Shown here: positions 23,098-33,295 of the stretch, in pieces
How positions within the stretch are numbered: position 1 is the stretch's first letter
How the letters are laid out: every line of letters begins with the position of its first letter
Origin: Alcaligenaceae bacterium
GTDB taxonomy: Bacteria > Pseudomonadota > Gammaproteobacteria > Burkholderiales > Burkholderiaceae_B
Length of the DNA stretch: 34,920 nucleotides
Direction: 5' to 3'
NCBI GenBank assembly: GCA_012727555.1
Contig: JAAYGT010000152.1
Coordinates: forward strand, 1-34,920
Position numbers and translations under genes: made by a program
The notes under the pieces: generated by a model
The model's database searches: none
Seen by the model: only the letters and a program-made list of their open reading frames with translations
Told to the model about the DNA's origin: nothing

Positions 23098-25680
23098 TCA
23101 GGTGTGCGACGTGCCGAACTGCTCAAGGAACTGCCCGAAGGGCATGGGCCGGGCGAACAGATAGCCTTGCAGAACCTGGCACTGGTGTTGCGCCAGGAAG
23201 TCGGCCTGTTCGCGCGTTTCAACGCCTTCAGCCACCACACGCAGATTGAGCTGGTTTGCCATGGCCAGAATCAGTTTCACAATGACGGCGTTTTCAGGGT
23301 CGTCAAGCGCATCGTGCACGAAGCTTTTGTCGATTTTCAGTTCGTACAGGGGCAGGCGTTTAAGGTAGGAAAGGCTTGAATAGCCCGTGCCGAAGTCGTC
23401 AATCGAGAAACGTATGCCCAGGGTGGAAAGCTGGTGCATGCGTTCGGTTGTGCCCTGCATATCATGCACCAGAATGCCTTCGGTGATTTCAAAGATCAGC
23501 AACGCAGGGTTGGCGCGTGTTTCGGCGAGAATATCGCGGACCCGCTCTACGAAGTCGGGTTGGCGAAACTGCCGTGGGCTGACATTGACCGCCAGGGGCA
23601 GCCCCGTGCCCCGGTCTTCCAGCATATTGAGCATCTGGCAGGCACGATGCAGGATCCAGTCACCCAGGCGAAGGATGATTTCGCTTTCTTCGGCCATGGG
23701 TATGAAGCGCACCGGCGAGATCAGGCCATGGTCGGGGTGGGTCCAGCGTATGAGCAGTTCGGCACTGACAGGCGTGCCGCCGGGACTGAACTGGGGCTGG
23801 ATGAACAGTTGCATCTGGTCGGTGCCGATGGCGCGGGACAGGTCGTGCTCAAGGCTGAGGCGTTCTTCGACATCGCGCTGCATGTGGGCTTCGTACAGGG
23901 CGATGGTGTTGCGCCCGGCTTCTTTGGCCCGGTGCAAGGCGGTGTCTGCTTCACGCAGCAGGTCGTCGGCTGTGCGGCTTGCCGGAGACACCAGCGTGAC
24001 CCCGATGCTGGCCGCACACGGGTAAGGCTGGGATTGAATAATGACGGGTGTGGAAAAATCGTGTTGCAGGGTGCCGGCAACCCTGAGCGCCTGCAGGGCA
24101 GCGGTATCTGTGGTGCGTCCCAGATACTGAAGTATGACGGCGAATTCGTCACCGCCCAGCCGCGCGATGAGGTCGTGCGGGCTCAGGCTGCTGCGCAACC
24201 GGTGTGCCACGCTGCAGAGCAGGGCATCGCCCACCGAGTGGCCCCGGGCATCGTTGATGCGCTTGAAGTGATCCAGGTTGATGATCAGTACCGCAGCCAG
24301 TTCACCGCCTTGCTGTACCTGAAGCATGGTGGTTTGCAACCGTTCGAGCAGCAGGCGCCGGTTGGGCAATTCTGTGAGGGTATCGTAGTAGGCCAGTCGG
24401 TGGGCGGTTTGTTGCGCCGCCTTGTGGGCTGTGATGTCGGTTGAAATGCCGCACAGCGCTTCGATGGCACCCCGGTCGTTGCGCAACGGTATCTTTACGG
24501 AAAAAAACGTCGAGGTTTCACCGGTGACCGGGCTGGTCAGGGTTTCCTCGATCGCCACGCGTTCGCCCTGGCGTGTGACACGCAGGTCAGTTTCACGGGT
24601 GGACGTTGCACTGTTGCCGGAAAAGAGTTCATCGTTGCTGCGGCCCAGCAGTTGCCGCGTGTTCAGGCCAAGAAACGTGCACACCTGACGGTTTGCATAG
24701 GTGTAACGCAGTTGCGTGTCTTTGATGTAGATTTGTGCGTCTGCGCTGTCGAGAATGGTGTTCAGGCGTTCTTCGCTGGCCTTCAGATGCCGTGTTTGCC
24801 GTGCCACCTGTGATCGCAGCAGCAGGCTGACGCCCAGACTCAGGGTGAGCAGTGTGCCCAGGCTGCCCAGAACCCACCAGAACCAGACCGGTGTGTGTCG
24901 CTGCAGCGAAGGGGCCTGCCAGTGTCGCAGAATGGCGGTGTAGTCGGAGTCGGGGTCGTGTCGCCAGGCCTCAAGGCGTTTGTCGATCGCGAGCAGGAGG
25001 TCAAGGTTTTTGCCCGAGGGTGCGGCATAGAACAGCCGGGATGGTTGAAACATGAGTGGCGTACCCACCAGACCGTAGTCGTCGGCATGGGTGTCGCCGA
25101 AGTAGTGGCTGGCTGCAACGGCATCGGACTGGTGGTTCGCAACCTGGCGGAAACCGTCTTCCATGGCATCGACTTTGTTGACCGTGGTGTCGAGCCCGAA
25201 GCTGTCAAACAAGGTGTTCATGTAGTCGAGCTGGATGGAGTCGTTCAGGACGGTGACGGTTTTTCCTTGCAGATCGAGGATGGAGTTCAGGGTGTTCGGG
25301 CGTGCATAGATACGCGACCAGCTGTACAGCGCCGGTGTGTTGTGGAACTGGAAGCGTTTTTCGCGCTCAGGTGTACGTGCGACGTCGGGCAGGAGATCGA
25401 TGCGATCGTTTTCCAGGGCATTCAGGCAGTTGTGCCAGTCGCAGGGAACCACCTGCAGTGTCCAGCCTTCGAGCCGCGCAATGTGTGTGATCAGGTCGCC
25501 CAGAATGCCACTGGCATTACCTTGGGCATCGAGCTGGATTTTGGGCGGATTGTTATAGACCCCCAGGCGTACTTCACGTTCTGCCGTTTGTGCGACAGCC
25601 GCTGCATTGGTGCAGAGCAAGATGCCGGCCAGAAAGGTTCTGGTGATCAGCCTGGTGTGGAAGGCATGGCGGGTTGTCAT
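23098..25680 (-). CDS. Periplasmic-sensing PAS-GGDEF-EAL c-di-GMP regulator
   Basis: This 860-residue inner-membrane protein combines several parts. A signal peptide (1-30) and a solute-binding type 3 domain (about 35-255) face the periplasm. One transmembrane helix (about 262-285), a PAS domain (about 300-415), GGDEF and EAL follow. GGDEF is intact at 509-513 (RLGGDEFAV); the RxxD inhibitory site is SPHD, lacking its arginine. In the EAL domain the name motif reads ELL at 641-643 (AELLIRW). The key acids in FEITEG, DDFGTGYSS, LKIDKSF and AEGVET remain, so c-di-GMP hydrolysis looks possible. ATG 25680 opens the signal peptide; 17 earlier in-frame residues are rejected. It may sense an amino-acid-like ligand. 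Confidence 0.93.
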   Translation of the reverse strand: MTTRHAFHTRLITRTFLAGILLCTNAAAVAQTAEREVRLGVYNNPPKIQLDAQGNASGILGDLITHIARLEGWTLQVVPCDWHNCLNALENDRIDLLPDVARTPEREKRFQFHNTPALYSWSRIYARPNTLNSILDLQGKTVTVLNDSIQLDYMNTLFDSFGLDTTVNKVDAMEDGFRQVANHQSDAVAASHYFGDTHADDYGLVGTPLMFQPSRLFYAAPSGKNLDLLLAIDKRLEAWRHDPDSDYTAILRHWQAPSLQRHTPVWFWWVLGSLGTLLTLSLGVSLLLRSQVARQTRHLKASEERLNTILDSADAQIYIKDTQLRYTYANRQVCTFLGLNTRQLLGRSNDELFSGNSATSTRETDLRVTRQGERVAIEETLTSPVTGETSTFFSVKIPLRNDRGAIEALCGISTDITAHKAAQQTAHRLAYYDTLTELPNRRLLLERLQTTMLQVQQGGELAAVLIINLDHFKRINDARGHSVGDALLCSVAHRLRSSLSPHDLIARLGGDEFAVILQYLGRTTDTAALQALRVAGTLQHDFSTPVIIQSQPYPCAASIGVTLVSPASRTADDLLREADTALHRAKEAGRNTIALYEAHMQRDVEERLSLEHDLSRAIGTDQMQLFIQPQFSPGGTPVSAELLIRWTHPDHGLISPVRFIPMAEESEIILRLGDWILHRACQMLNMLEDRGTGLPLAVNVSPRQFRQPDFVERVRDILAETRANPALLIFEITEGILVHDMQGTTERMHQLSTLGIRFSIDDFGTGYSSLSYLKRLPLYELKIDKSFVHDALDDPENAVIVKLILAMANQLNLRVVAEGVETREQADFLAQHQCQVLQGYLFARPMPFGQFLEQFGTSHT

Positions 25681-25919
25681 GGAGGCTTCGTACCGCAGCG
25701 TGGGGGGGGCAGTGCATGGTAGAGGCCACATTCTGATGCGTCAAGCCTTGTCGTTTGGCTTGACTGTGCTCGATTGTGCCCGGTGCGGTCGTGCGGGATC
25801 GTTTCTGGGTTTTAGAACAGAAAAGTTGCGGGTAAACCCTTAAAAATTCGATGCTCTCAAGAGCCTGTCACGCGTTAGCATAGTCAAGGTCACACCTTTA
25901 CCACTTCAGGAGATCCATC

Positions 25920-26918
25920 ATGCGTATGTTCTTCAAGTCGCCGCTGGGCGCCCGCCTGGCCATCACAGCCACGGCCACTGCCTTGTTCGCCGCCTTGGCC
26001 GCTCCGCTGCCGGCGGCCGCCCAGCAAAAGTTCGTCAGCATCGGCACCGGCGGCGTAACCGGCGTGTACTACGCAGCCGGTGGTGCCATCTGCCGTCTGG
26101 TCAACAAAGACCGTGCCCAGCATGGCCTGCGGTGCTCCGTCGAATCCACGGGCGGTTCGGTGTTCAATATCAACACCATCAAAGCCGGTGAGCTCGATTT
26201 CGGTGTGGTCCAGTCCGATGTTGGGTTCAACGCCTACAACGGCAAGGGGCAGTTCAAGGATCCGGGCGCCTTCACCAAGCTGCGTTCGGTGTTTTCGCTG
26301 CACCCCGAGCCCTTCACGTATGTTGCACGCAAAGAAGCAGGCATCAAATCATTCGACGACTTCAAAGGCAAGCGTTTCAACGTGGGTAACCCGGGTTCGG
26401 GTACACGGGCTTCCATGGAACAATTCATGCAGGCCAAGGGTATCGACATGAGCTTCTTCGCCCTGGCGTCTGAACTGCGTCCTGATGAGCATGGCCCCGC
26501 ATTGTGCGATGGCAAGATCGATGGCTTCATGTATGGTGTCGGTCACCCGTCGGCCAACATCCAGGATCCCACCACCACATGCGGCGCCCAGCTCATTTCA
26601 CAAACGGGCCCGATCATCGACAAACTGGTGGCCGACTACCCCTACTATGCCAAAGTCACCATTCCGGGCGGGCTGTACCCCAACAACCCGCAGCCCACTG
26701 AAACCTATGGCGTGCTGGCCACCTTCGTCACGTCCTCCGATGTCCCCGAGGAAACGGTTTACCTCATCACCAAAACCGTCTTCGACAACATCGAGGAATT
26801 CAAGAAGCTGCACCCCGCATTCGGCCATTTGAATCCCAAAGACATGGTCAAGAATGGTTTGTCGGCCCCGTTGCATCCCGGTGCCGAAAAATATTTCAAG
26901 GAAAAAGGTCTGCTTTAA
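25920..26918 (+). CDS. TRAP transporter solute receptor, TAXI family
   Basis: This is the periplasmic receptor of a TRAP uptake system. AGGAG precedes ATG 25920. A signal peptide of about 36 residues ends in PLPAAAQQ. The mature start [20 protein letters not shown] is the TAXI signature. [13 protein letters not shown] forms the ligand-gating loop, and two pairs of Cys ([14 protein letters not shown] and TTCGAQ) are present. 332 residues is typical. TAXI receptors often bind glutamate, 2-oxoglutarate or other organic acids; the ligand is not settled here. The fused permease follows after an 81-base gap and shares its job. Confidence 0.94.
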   Translation: MRMFFKSPLGARLAITATATALFAALAAPLPAAAQQKFVSIGTGGVTGVYYAAGGAICRLVNKDRAQHGLRCSVESTGGSVFNINTIKAGELDFGVVQSDVGFNAYNGKGQFKDPGAFTKLRSVFSLHPEPFTYVARKEAGIKSFDDFKGKRFNVGNPGSGTRASMEQFMQAKGIDMSFFALASELRPDEHGPALCDGKIDGFMYGVGHPSANIQDPTTTCGAQLISQTGPIIDKLVADYPYYAKVTIPGGLYPNNPQPTETYGVLATFVTSSDVPEETVYLITKTVFDNIEEFKKLHPAFGHLNPKDMVKNGLSAPLHPGAEKYFKEKGLL

Positions 26919-26999
26919 GAACGCAGCGGGCTCTTCCCGCGCATCACCACCCGGCCAGTGTGCCGGGGCTTTGACAACTTGAAGGTTCCGCGAAATCTG

Positions 27000-29621
27000 A
27001 TGAAACCCAGCCTGCCTACCCATGTGTCCGACGCCGAGCGTGCCCAGGCCAACCTTGAACAACTGGTTGCCGATGTCGATCGCGGCGGTCGAAATCTGGG
27101 TGGGCTGGCGGGAGCTGTACTGTTTACGGGGGCCATACTCTGGTCGCTGTTCCAGTTGTGGTACGCCTCGCCCCTGCCTTTTGCCCTGAACTTCGGCATT
27201 CTGAACGACACCGAGGCTCGCGCCCTGCACCTTGGGGTTGCCATGTTCCTGGGGTATCTTGCCTACCCTGCCCGTGCCCGCTCACCGCGCGACAGCATGC
27301 CTTTGCACGACTGGTTGCTGGCCGGGCTGGCAGGTTTCTGCGGGTCGTATCTTTTTTTCTTCTACAACGAACTGGCTACCCGGCCAGGTCTGCCGACCGC
27401 ACTCGATATCACCATCGCTGCCACGGGTCTCGTGCTGCTCCTTGAAGTGACCCGGCGTGCCCTTGGCGCACCGATGGCCATTCTTGGAACCGTGTTCATC
27501 GCCTATGTGTTCCTGGGCCCCTGGCTGCCCGATGCTCTGGCGCACCGGGGCGCCTCGCTCGAGCGCATGGTATCCCACATGTGGCTCACCACGGAAGGTG
27601 TTTACGGTGTTGCGCTGGGTGTGTCGGTTTCCTATATCTTCATTTTCGTGTTGCTCGGGTCATTGCTTGATCGCTGCGGCGCCGGCAACTACATGATGCA
27701 AGTGTCCTTTGCCCTGCTGGGGCATTTGCGTGGCGGCCCCGCCAAGGTTGCCGTGGTGTCGTCTGCCGTCAATGGCATTGTGTCGGCCTCGTCCGTTGCC
27801 AATGTGGTCACGGGGGGTATTTTCACCATTCCGCTCATGAAAAAGGCCGGCTACGGCGGTATTCGTGCCGGTGCCATTGAAACGGCTTCTTCGGTCAATG
27901 GCCAGATCATGCCGCCCGTCATGGGGGCAGCGGCGTTCCTCATGATCGAGTACGTGGGCATTCCCTACACCGACATCATTCGTCACGCGCTGCTGCCCGC
28001 CACCATTTCTTATATTGCACTGTTTTACATTGTTCACCTTGAGGCCCTGAAACTGGGCATTCAGCCCATGATGTCCGCCGGGCAGCCCCGTACCCTGCTG
28101 CAGAAAATGGCCGGCCTGGGCATGGGGGTCAGTGGAACCGTGCTGGTCATCGGTCTGGTGTACTGGGTGGGGGTTGGCGTGCAGGCGGCTGCGGGCGTTG
28201 CCGCCTTCTGGATTCTTCTTGCTTTGCTGCTGGTGTTGTATGTGGGGTTGTTGCGTGTGGCGGCTGCCCATCCCGATCTGCCCTCGGAAATCAGTGTCAC
28301 CAACCCGGTCAAGCCTGAAACCTGGCCCACGGTGCGTGCCGGTCTGTATTTCCTCATTCCCATCGGCATCCTTGTCTGGTGCCTTACCGTTGAGCAATTG
28401 TCGGCCGGTTTATCCGCGTTCTGGGCGGTTGTTTCCATGCTGTTCCAGATGGTCACGCAGCGGCCTCTCATCGCCTGGTTTCGCAATCGTTCGCTGGCTC
28501 ATCCTTTCCGTCAGGGGGTTTCGGAAGCGGTGATCGGCCTTCAGGAAGGTGCCCGCAACATGGTGGGCATTGCCATTGCCTGCGGTACAGCCGGTCTCAT
28601 TGTCGGTGCCATCACACTGACCGGCCTGGGCCTGCGCATGACCGCGTTTGTGGAACTGGTGTCCATGGGCAGTGTGCTCGTCATGTTGTTTTTTACTGCA
28701 GCCGTGTGCCTGGTGCTGGGGCTGGGCATGCCCACCACCGCCAACTACATTCTCATGGCCACGCTCATGGCCCCCGTCATTGTTGAACTGGGTGCCCAGA
28801 GCGGCCTTGTGATCCCGCTCATTGCCGTGCATTTGTTTGTGTTCTATTACGGCATCATGGCCGACATCACCCCCCCGGTTGGTCTGGCCACCTTTGCGGC
28901 AGCGGCCATATCCGGCGAAGATCCCTTGCGCACAGGGGTTCAGGGCGTTACCTACGCACTGCGCACGGCGGTGTTGCCGTTCATGTTCATCTTCAATCCC
29001 TTGTTGCTGCTTATCGATGTCCAAGGGTGGTGGGAGCTTTTCCTGGTGGTCGGCGGCGCTACGCTGGCTTCCCTCACCTTCGCGGCGGCCACCTTGCGCT
29101 GGTTCCGTGTGAAGTGTTCCTGGCTTGAGTGCGGGGCGCTGTTGCTGGCTACCTTCATGCTTTTTCGTCCTGATTTTTTCATGAATTACGCCGCACCCAA
29201 ATATAAGGAACTGCCTGCGTCACAACTCATGCAGGTGGCGGCCACCTTGCCCGACAAAGGCCGCCTGGTGGCGGTCATTGCCGGTATGAATCTTGAGGGC
29301 GATGATCTGCGCAAGACGGTTGCGGTTCCCCTGCCCGCACTGCCTGCCGACAGCACGGCAACCGGTCAGGCTGCCGGCATGCAGCGTCTGGCTCAGGTTG
29401 GTTTGAACGTGATGGCCTTCGGCGATGCTGCCCAGATCTCTGCCGTACGCTTTGGCAGCCCGGCGCGCAGGGCGGGTTGGGAACAAGGCTGGGATATCGA
29501 AAAAGTTCAGATTCCAAATCCTGATCGTCCGTCTGACTTCTGGGTGTATGTGCCCGCTCTGGCCATCATTCTGGCCATCTGGTGGCTGCAGGGCCGGCGC
29601 GTGCGCAGGCAGGGCACGTAA
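27000..29621 (+). CDS. TRAP transporter fused permease (TAXI type, with C-terminal DUF3394-like domain)
   Basis: This 873-residue inner-membrane protein joins the small DctQ-like and large DctM-like subunits of a TRAP transporter in one chain with about 18 hydrophobic segments. Landmarks are the NGIVSASSVANVVTGGIFT loop, VNGQIMPPVMGAAAF, and the second half-repeat LGLGMPTTANYILMATL with ADITPPVGLATFAAAA. After the last membrane helices a soluble tail of about 130 residues with a PDZ-like GSPARRAGWEQGWDIEKV segment and a final helix matches the DUF3394 tail seen in this TRAP group. ATG 27000 is chosen over an in-frame start at 26958 because MKPSLPTHVSDAERA fits relatives; the binding site is weak. 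Confidence 0.92.
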   Translation: MKPSLPTHVSDAERAQANLEQLVADVDRGGRNLGGLAGAVLFTGAILWSLFQLWYASPLPFALNFGILNDTEARALHLGVAMFLGYLAYPARARSPRDSMPLHDWLLAGLAGFCGSYLFFFYNELATRPGLPTALDITIAATGLVLLLEVTRRALGAPMAILGTVFIAYVFLGPWLPDALAHRGASLERMVSHMWLTTEGVYGVALGVSVSYIFIFVLLGSLLDRCGAGNYMMQVSFALLGHLRGGPAKVAVVSSAVNGIVSASSVANVVTGGIFTIPLMKKAGYGGIRAGAIETASSVNGQIMPPVMGAAAFLMIEYVGIPYTDIIRHALLPATISYIALFYIVHLEALKLGIQPMMSAGQPRTLLQKMAGLGMGVSGTVLVIGLVYWVGVGVQAAAGVAAFWILLALLLVLYVGLLRVAAAHPDLPSEISVTNPVKPETWPTVRAGLYFLIPIGILVWCLTVEQLSAGLSAFWAVVSMLFQMVTQRPLIAWFRNRSLAHPFRQGVSEAVIGLQEGARNMVGIAIACGTAGLIVGAITLTGLGLRMTAFVELVSMGSVLVMLFFTAAVCLVLGLGMPTTANYILMATLMAPVIVELGAQSGLVIPLIAVHLFVFYYGIMADITPPVGLATFAAAAISGEDPLRTGVQGVTYALRTAVLPFMFIFNPLLLLIDVQGWWELFLVVGGATLASLTFAAATLRWFRVKCSWLECGALLLATFMLFRPDFFMNYAAPKYKELPASQLMQVAATLPDKGRLVAVIAGMNLEGDDLRKTVAVPLPALPADSTATGQAAGMQRLAQVGLNVMAFGDAAQISAVRFGSPARRAGWEQGWDIEKVQIPNPDRPSDFWVYVPALAIILAIWWLQGRRVRRQGT

Positions 29622-29673
29622 AAGGTATAGTGCTTGCCAACATTCGCCCACCGATCACGTTCAGGATCCCTTT

Positions 29674-30594
29674 TTGAAGCCTTCCGCCCGTTTGGCCATG
29701 GTGCAGCAGGCACCCCTTGCGCCGCGCCATGGTGTTTCGCCAAGTCGTGTTTATTTGCCTGCAGGCCCCTGGGCCACGCTGTTCGAGTTCTTGTGCGTGC
29801 GTTTCCCGCACATGGATCCAGACATTTTGCAGGAACGCCTGCACCGTGGCGACATCGTCGATTCTCTGGGGCAACCCCGACACGCTTGCGATCCTTACCC
29901 CGCCAACACCTGGCTCTGGTACTACCGTCAGGTGCCCGACGAGCTACCCGTTCCCTTCAGTTCGCCTGTTTTGTATCAGGATGAGCTTCTGGTAGTGGTC
30001 GATAAACCGCATTTTCTGGCCAGCACACCGGGTGGTCGCTACCTGCAGGAAACCGCCCTGACGCGGGTCAGGCAGGCGCTTTCCAACCCCGACATCACCC
30101 CCTTGCATCGTCTTGACCGCGATACGGCGGGGGTGCTGGTGTTCTGTGTGAATCCGCGTTACAGGGGCGCGTACCAGGGTTTGTTTCAGGCGCGCCAGGT
30201 GACCAAGGTGTACGAGGCGGTTGCCCCGGGGTTGCATCAGGGGTTGCCCCGCACGGTGCAGTGCCGTATGGAACAGCGGCCCGGGCATTTCACCATGCAG
30301 GTCACACCGGGCGAACCCAACAGCCACACGCAGATCGAACGGCTTCGGGTTCAGGGTGCCCGTGCGTTGTACAGGCTCACACCCCTGACTGGCCGCAAAC
30401 ACCAGTTACGCCTGCACATGAGCCTGCTGGGAATACCGATTGAAAACGATGTTTTCTACCCCGATCTGCAACCCATGCCGCCCGCAGATGATTTTTCGCG
30501 GCCGTTGCAACTGCTGGCCCGCATGCTTGCATTCACTGATCCGGTCACCGGGCAGCCCAGGTGTTTCACGAGCGCCCGGAACCTGGCATTCTAA
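29674..30594 (+). CDS. RluA-family RNA pseudouridine synthase
   Basis: This enzyme isomerises uridine to pseudouridine in rRNA or tRNA. The catalytic segment LHRLDRDTAGVLVF contains the nucleophilic aspartate. ELLVVVDKPHFLASTPGGRY and YRLTPLTGRKHQLRLHMSLLG are further family motifs. An S4-like N-terminal part (FEFLCVRFPHMDPDILQERL) precedes the catalytic domain. TTG 29674 is preceded by AGGA seven bases upstream and gives 306 residues. ATG 29698 lacks a binding site and would remove eight residues. The target uridine is unknown. It sits 52 bases after the TRAP permease and converges with gdhA. Confidence 0.9.
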   Translation: MKPSARLAMVQQAPLAPRHGVSPSRVYLPAGPWATLFEFLCVRFPHMDPDILQERLHRGDIVDSLGQPRHACDPYPANTWLWYYRQVPDELPVPFSSPVLYQDELLVVVDKPHFLASTPGGRYLQETALTRVRQALSNPDITPLHRLDRDTAGVLVFCVNPRYRGAYQGLFQARQVTKVYEAVAPGLHQGLPRTVQCRMEQRPGHFTMQVTPGEPNSHTQIERLRVQGARALYRLTPLTGRKHQLRLHMSLLGIPIENDVFYPDLQPMPPADDFSRPLQLLARMLAFTDPVTGQPRCFTSARNLAF

Positions 30595-30609
30595 CCGCCA
30601 GGGCAGGCA

Positions 30610-31899
30610 TTATGGATACAGGCCCCGTACCTCGCGGGCTTCCAGAATACGCGAACACCCGGTAATGAAGGCTGCTGTGCGCTGGCTTACCCCGTGTTCA
30701 CGCGCCACAGAGGCCACCGACGCATAGGCACTGCGCATCATGGCTTCCAGGCGGTGATTGATTTCCGCTTCTGTCCAGTAAAAGCTGGAAAAATCCTGGA
30801 CCCACTCAAAATAACTGACGGTGACCCCGCCCGCGTTGGCCAGTACATCGGGTACCACCAACGTGCCGTTGGCGGCCAGGATGTCGTCCGCTTCTGGCGT
30901 CGTGGGCCCGTTGGCACCCTCGATGACGATTCGTGCCCGGATCGTTGGGGCATTGCGTGCCGTGATCTGGCCTTCAAGGGCTGCCGGGATCAGCAGTTCG
31001 GTTTCAAGGGCCCAGAAATCATCGTGGGAAATGGCTTCGGCATTCGGTGTCCCGGCAATGCCGCCATGTTCTTCCGCATGTTTCAGCAGGCTCAGCACAT
31101 CAAGGCCATTGCTGTTGTGCAGGCAGGCGGTGTGATCTTGTACTGCGATCACCTTGGCGCCGGCTTCCTGGAACAAGCGTGCTGCGGTTCCGCCTACATT
31201 ACCGAACCCCTGCACGACCACGCGGGCGCCTTCAATGTTGATGCCCTGATCGCGTGCCGCTTCGCAACCCACGACAAACACGCCACGCCCGGTTGCCTCA
31301 ACGCGCCCCAGGCTGCCACCCAGGGAAATGGGTTTGCCGGTGACTACACCGGTGGTGGTTGCGCCTTCGTTCATTGAATAGGTATCCATCATCCAGGCCA
31401 TGGTCTGGGCATTGGTGTTGACATCGGGGGCGGGGATGTCTTTGTTGGGTCCGATGATCACACCGATTTCACTGGTATAGCGCCGCGTGATACGTTCGAG
31501 CTCGCCGCGTGAGTGGTTGTGCGGATTGATGCGGATACCCCCTTTGGCGCCGCCGAAGGGCAGGTTGACCGCAGCCGTTTTGATGGACATCCAGGCGGCC
31601 AGTGCCATGACTTCCGAGAGGGTGACATCTTGGTGAAACCGCACACCGCCCTTGCCGGGGCCCCGGCTGGTATTGTGTTGAACGCGATAGCCTTCGAAGT
31701 GCGCAATGGTGCCGTTATCGAGTTCGACAGGAATATCGACGATCAGGGACCGCTTTGGACGCTTGAGTGTTTCAACCCATTTGGCCAGGTGGCCCAGGTA
31801 GGGTGTTACACGTTCGACTTGCTCCAGGTAGGTTCCCCAGGGCCCGAGTTCATGTTTGGACAAATACGACGGCAAGGCATGCGGGGTGTTCAATGACAT
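30610..31899 (-). CDS. gdhA: Glutamate dehydrogenase (Glu/Leu/Phe/Val family)
   Basis: This enzyme interconverts glutamate and 2-oxoglutarate plus ammonia, linking nitrogen and carbon metabolism. The 429-residue protein belongs to the hexameric ~50-kDa group. Substrate-domain motifs are [10 protein letters not shown] and the catalytic lysine region [11 protein letters not shown], with a further lysine in MSIKTA. The nucleotide domain has [17 protein letters not shown], and [17 protein letters not shown] is near the end. Coenzyme choice (NAD or NADP) is not clear from sequence by eye. It reads divergently from the second Bug receptor across a 197-base AT-rich gap that should hold both promoters. 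Confidence 0.94.
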   Translation of the reverse strand: MSLNTPHALPSYLSKHELGPWGTYLEQVERVTPYLGHLAKWVETLKRPKRSLIVDIPVELDNGTIAHFEGYRVQHNTSRGPGKGGVRFHQDVTLSEVMALAAWMSIKTAAVNLPFGGAKGGIRINPHNHSRGELERITRRYTSEIGVIIGPNKDIPAPDVNTNAQTMAWMMDTYSMNEGATTTGVVTGKPISLGGSLGRVEATGRGVFVVGCEAARDQGINIEGARVVVQGFGNVGGTAARLFQEAGAKVIAVQDHTACLHNSNGLDVLSLLKHAEEHGGIAGTPNAEAISHDDFWALETELLIPAALEGQITARNAPTIRARIVIEGANGPTTPEADDILAANGTLVVPDVLANAGGVTVSYFEWVQDFSSFYWTEAEINHRLEAMMRSAYASVASVAREHGVSQRTAAFITGCSRILEAREVRGLYP

Positions 31900-32096
31900 G
31901 ATGAGTACCTTTGAAAGGTCGGTTTAAAGTTAACGGCGGTGACTACGTTTTGATTCAATGTGATGCAGTTTCGTCAAATTCATTGGATAATACCGAACCT
32001 GTGGTGGCAGAATTGTCGCTAATGCATATCAAGCAATTTCAGGTTGGTCGGTTTTTTTAACAAGAAGTTCCAATTTTGATCTCTCGGGGGGGGCTC
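31900..32096. promoter_or_regulatory. Divergent promoter region of gdhA and the Bug receptor gene
   Basis: This gap is much richer in A+T than its surroundings and separates two divergent genes, so both promoters should lie here. A GGATAAT box near 31984-31990 on the plus strand could be a -10 element for the receptor gene, but no good -35 partner was found. No gene is seen. Confidence 0.45.
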
Positions 32097-33059
32097 ATGA
32101 ATAAAGGTGTGAAAACAGTTGTTGCCGCGTCGTTACTGGCAGTTGCGGGGTTGGCCCAGGCTGCCTGGCCTGAAAAAACGGTTCAATGGGTTGTGCCCTA
32201 TCCTGCGGGCGGCGGTTCCGATGTCATTGCCCGTACGGTCTCCACGGGGCTGGAAAGCGTCATTGGTCAGCGCGTTATTGTGGAAAACAAGCCCGGTGCA
32301 GGCACCATTATTGGTGCCACCCAGGTCTATACCTCCAGTCCCGATGGTTATGTTGTGGGCACAGCCGATTCAGGTACGCTGGCTTTCAATCCGTCGTTGT
32401 ACGCTTCGCTGAAATACGATCCCGCCAAATTCACGTACATTGGTGGTCTGGCACGCTTTCCGCTCATGCTGACTGTGCCGGCCAATTCGCCATTCAAGAC
32501 CGTTCAGGATCTTCTCGCCGAGGCGCGCAAGCAGCCCGGTTCGCTGAATTCCGGTTCGGCAGGTGCGGGTTCGCCTCACCACCTGGCGCTTGAAATGTTC
32601 AAGCAGCGTGCCAATGTAGACATCGTCCATGTGCCTTACCGTGGCTCGGCCCCCGCCCTGCAAGACGTCATGGGTGGGCAGGTCACCATGGCTTTCCTTG
32701 ACACGGCCGTTGCCATGGCCAATGCCAAGGCAGGCAAATTGCGTGTTCTGGCTGTTGCCACACCCGAGCGCCTGGCCCAGTTGCCCGATGTGCCCACCAT
32801 GAATGAAGCCGGTGTTGCCGACTTCACGGCCTATGCCTGGCAAGGTCTGGTTGGTCCGGCAGGCGTACCGGCCGATGTCGTCAGCAAGCTCGATGCCGAT
32901 CTTCAGAAAGTCCTGAAAACCCCTGAGGTCGCACAAAAAATCATCGATATGGGCGTTGAGCCCATGCCCATGAGCGCCGCCGATTTCCAGAAGTACGCAA
33001 CCGAGCAGCGTGGGCTTTGGGCAGACGTCATCAAGAAGGCGGGTATCCGTCTGGAGTGA
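32097..33059 (+). CDS. Bug/TctC-family tripartite tricarboxylate transporter receptor
   Basis: This is a periplasmic substrate-binding protein with a 22-residue signal peptide (KTVVAASLLAVAGLAQA) and the canonical Bug motifs: VPYPAGGGSDVIART, ENKPGAGTIIGA, SPDGYVVGTADSG, GSAGAGSPHHLAL, VDIVHVPYRGSAPA and LAQLPDVPTMNEAG. From ATG 32097, after a run of G bases that can pair with the ribosome, it has 320 residues. A TTG 21 bases earlier is rejected. No membrane partner genes are nearby. A clear terminator follows, so it is a single-gene unit divergent from gdhA. Confidence 0.93.
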   Translation: MNKGVKTVVAASLLAVAGLAQAAWPEKTVQWVVPYPAGGGSDVIARTVSTGLESVIGQRVIVENKPGAGTIIGATQVYTSSPDGYVVGTADSGTLAFNPSLYASLKYDPAKFTYIGGLARFPLMLTVPANSPFKTVQDLLAEARKQPGSLNSGSAGAGSPHHLALEMFKQRANVDIVHVPYRGSAPALQDVMGGQVTMAFLDTAVAMANAKAGKLRVLAVATPERLAQLPDVPTMNEAGVADFTAYAWQGLVGPAGVPADVVSKLDADLQKVLKTPEVAQKIIDMGVEPMPMSAADFQKYATEQRGLWADVIKKAGIRLE

Positions 33060-33086
33060 TCTTCGTTTCTGCTGTGTGTTGAATGG

Positions 33087-33119
33087 CTGCGGCTTTCTGG
33101 TGAAGGCCGCAGTTTTTTT
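33087..33119 (+). terminator. Rho-independent terminator after the Bug receptor gene
   Basis: CTGCGGC (33087-33093) pairs with GCCGCAG (33106-33112), and the stem continues inward through TTTC/GAAG with one wobble. Seven T residues (33113-33119) follow at once. It starts 28 bases after the receptor stop and is the clearest intrinsic terminator of the window. It also marks the end of the apparent core region before the integrase island. Confidence 0.85.
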
Positions 33120-33232
33120 GTTTCACGATGACTCCAGTACCGCAATTCGCTGGACTACGCCAAGGCTCGATACAGTAGGTTTATCAAACACTTAGGTGAG
33201 TTCAACATATGCCGGTGCTTTCCGAAACTTGA

Positions 33233-33278
33233 CCCGGCTTCCCCTCGCGTGGCTCCCATGCGGCTCTTGGAAACCGGG
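33233..33278 (+). repeat. Leader hairpin just upstream of the integrase gene
   Basis: CCCGGCTTCC (33233-33242) pairs with GGAAACCGGG (33269-33278) at nine of ten positions. An inner pair, CGCGTGG with CCATGCG, lies inside. The fold ends six bases before the GAGGAG ribosome site (33285-33290) of the integrase. It may control integrase translation or be part of the attachment or recombinase-binding region. The rest of 33120-33232 shows no gene, and no tRNA end was found. Confidence 0.5.
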
Positions 33279-33295
33279 CTTTCCGAGGAGTCATC

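Noticed and set aside
23177-23191. Second TGGCAC-N5-TTGC match
   Set aside because: It lies inside the GGDEF-EAL coding region on the opposite strand with no gene to drive, so it is taken as chance.
33120-33295. tRNA or tmRNA end as an attachment site
   Set aside because: No T-loop/CCA-like segment or cloverleaf arm could be found in this stretch.
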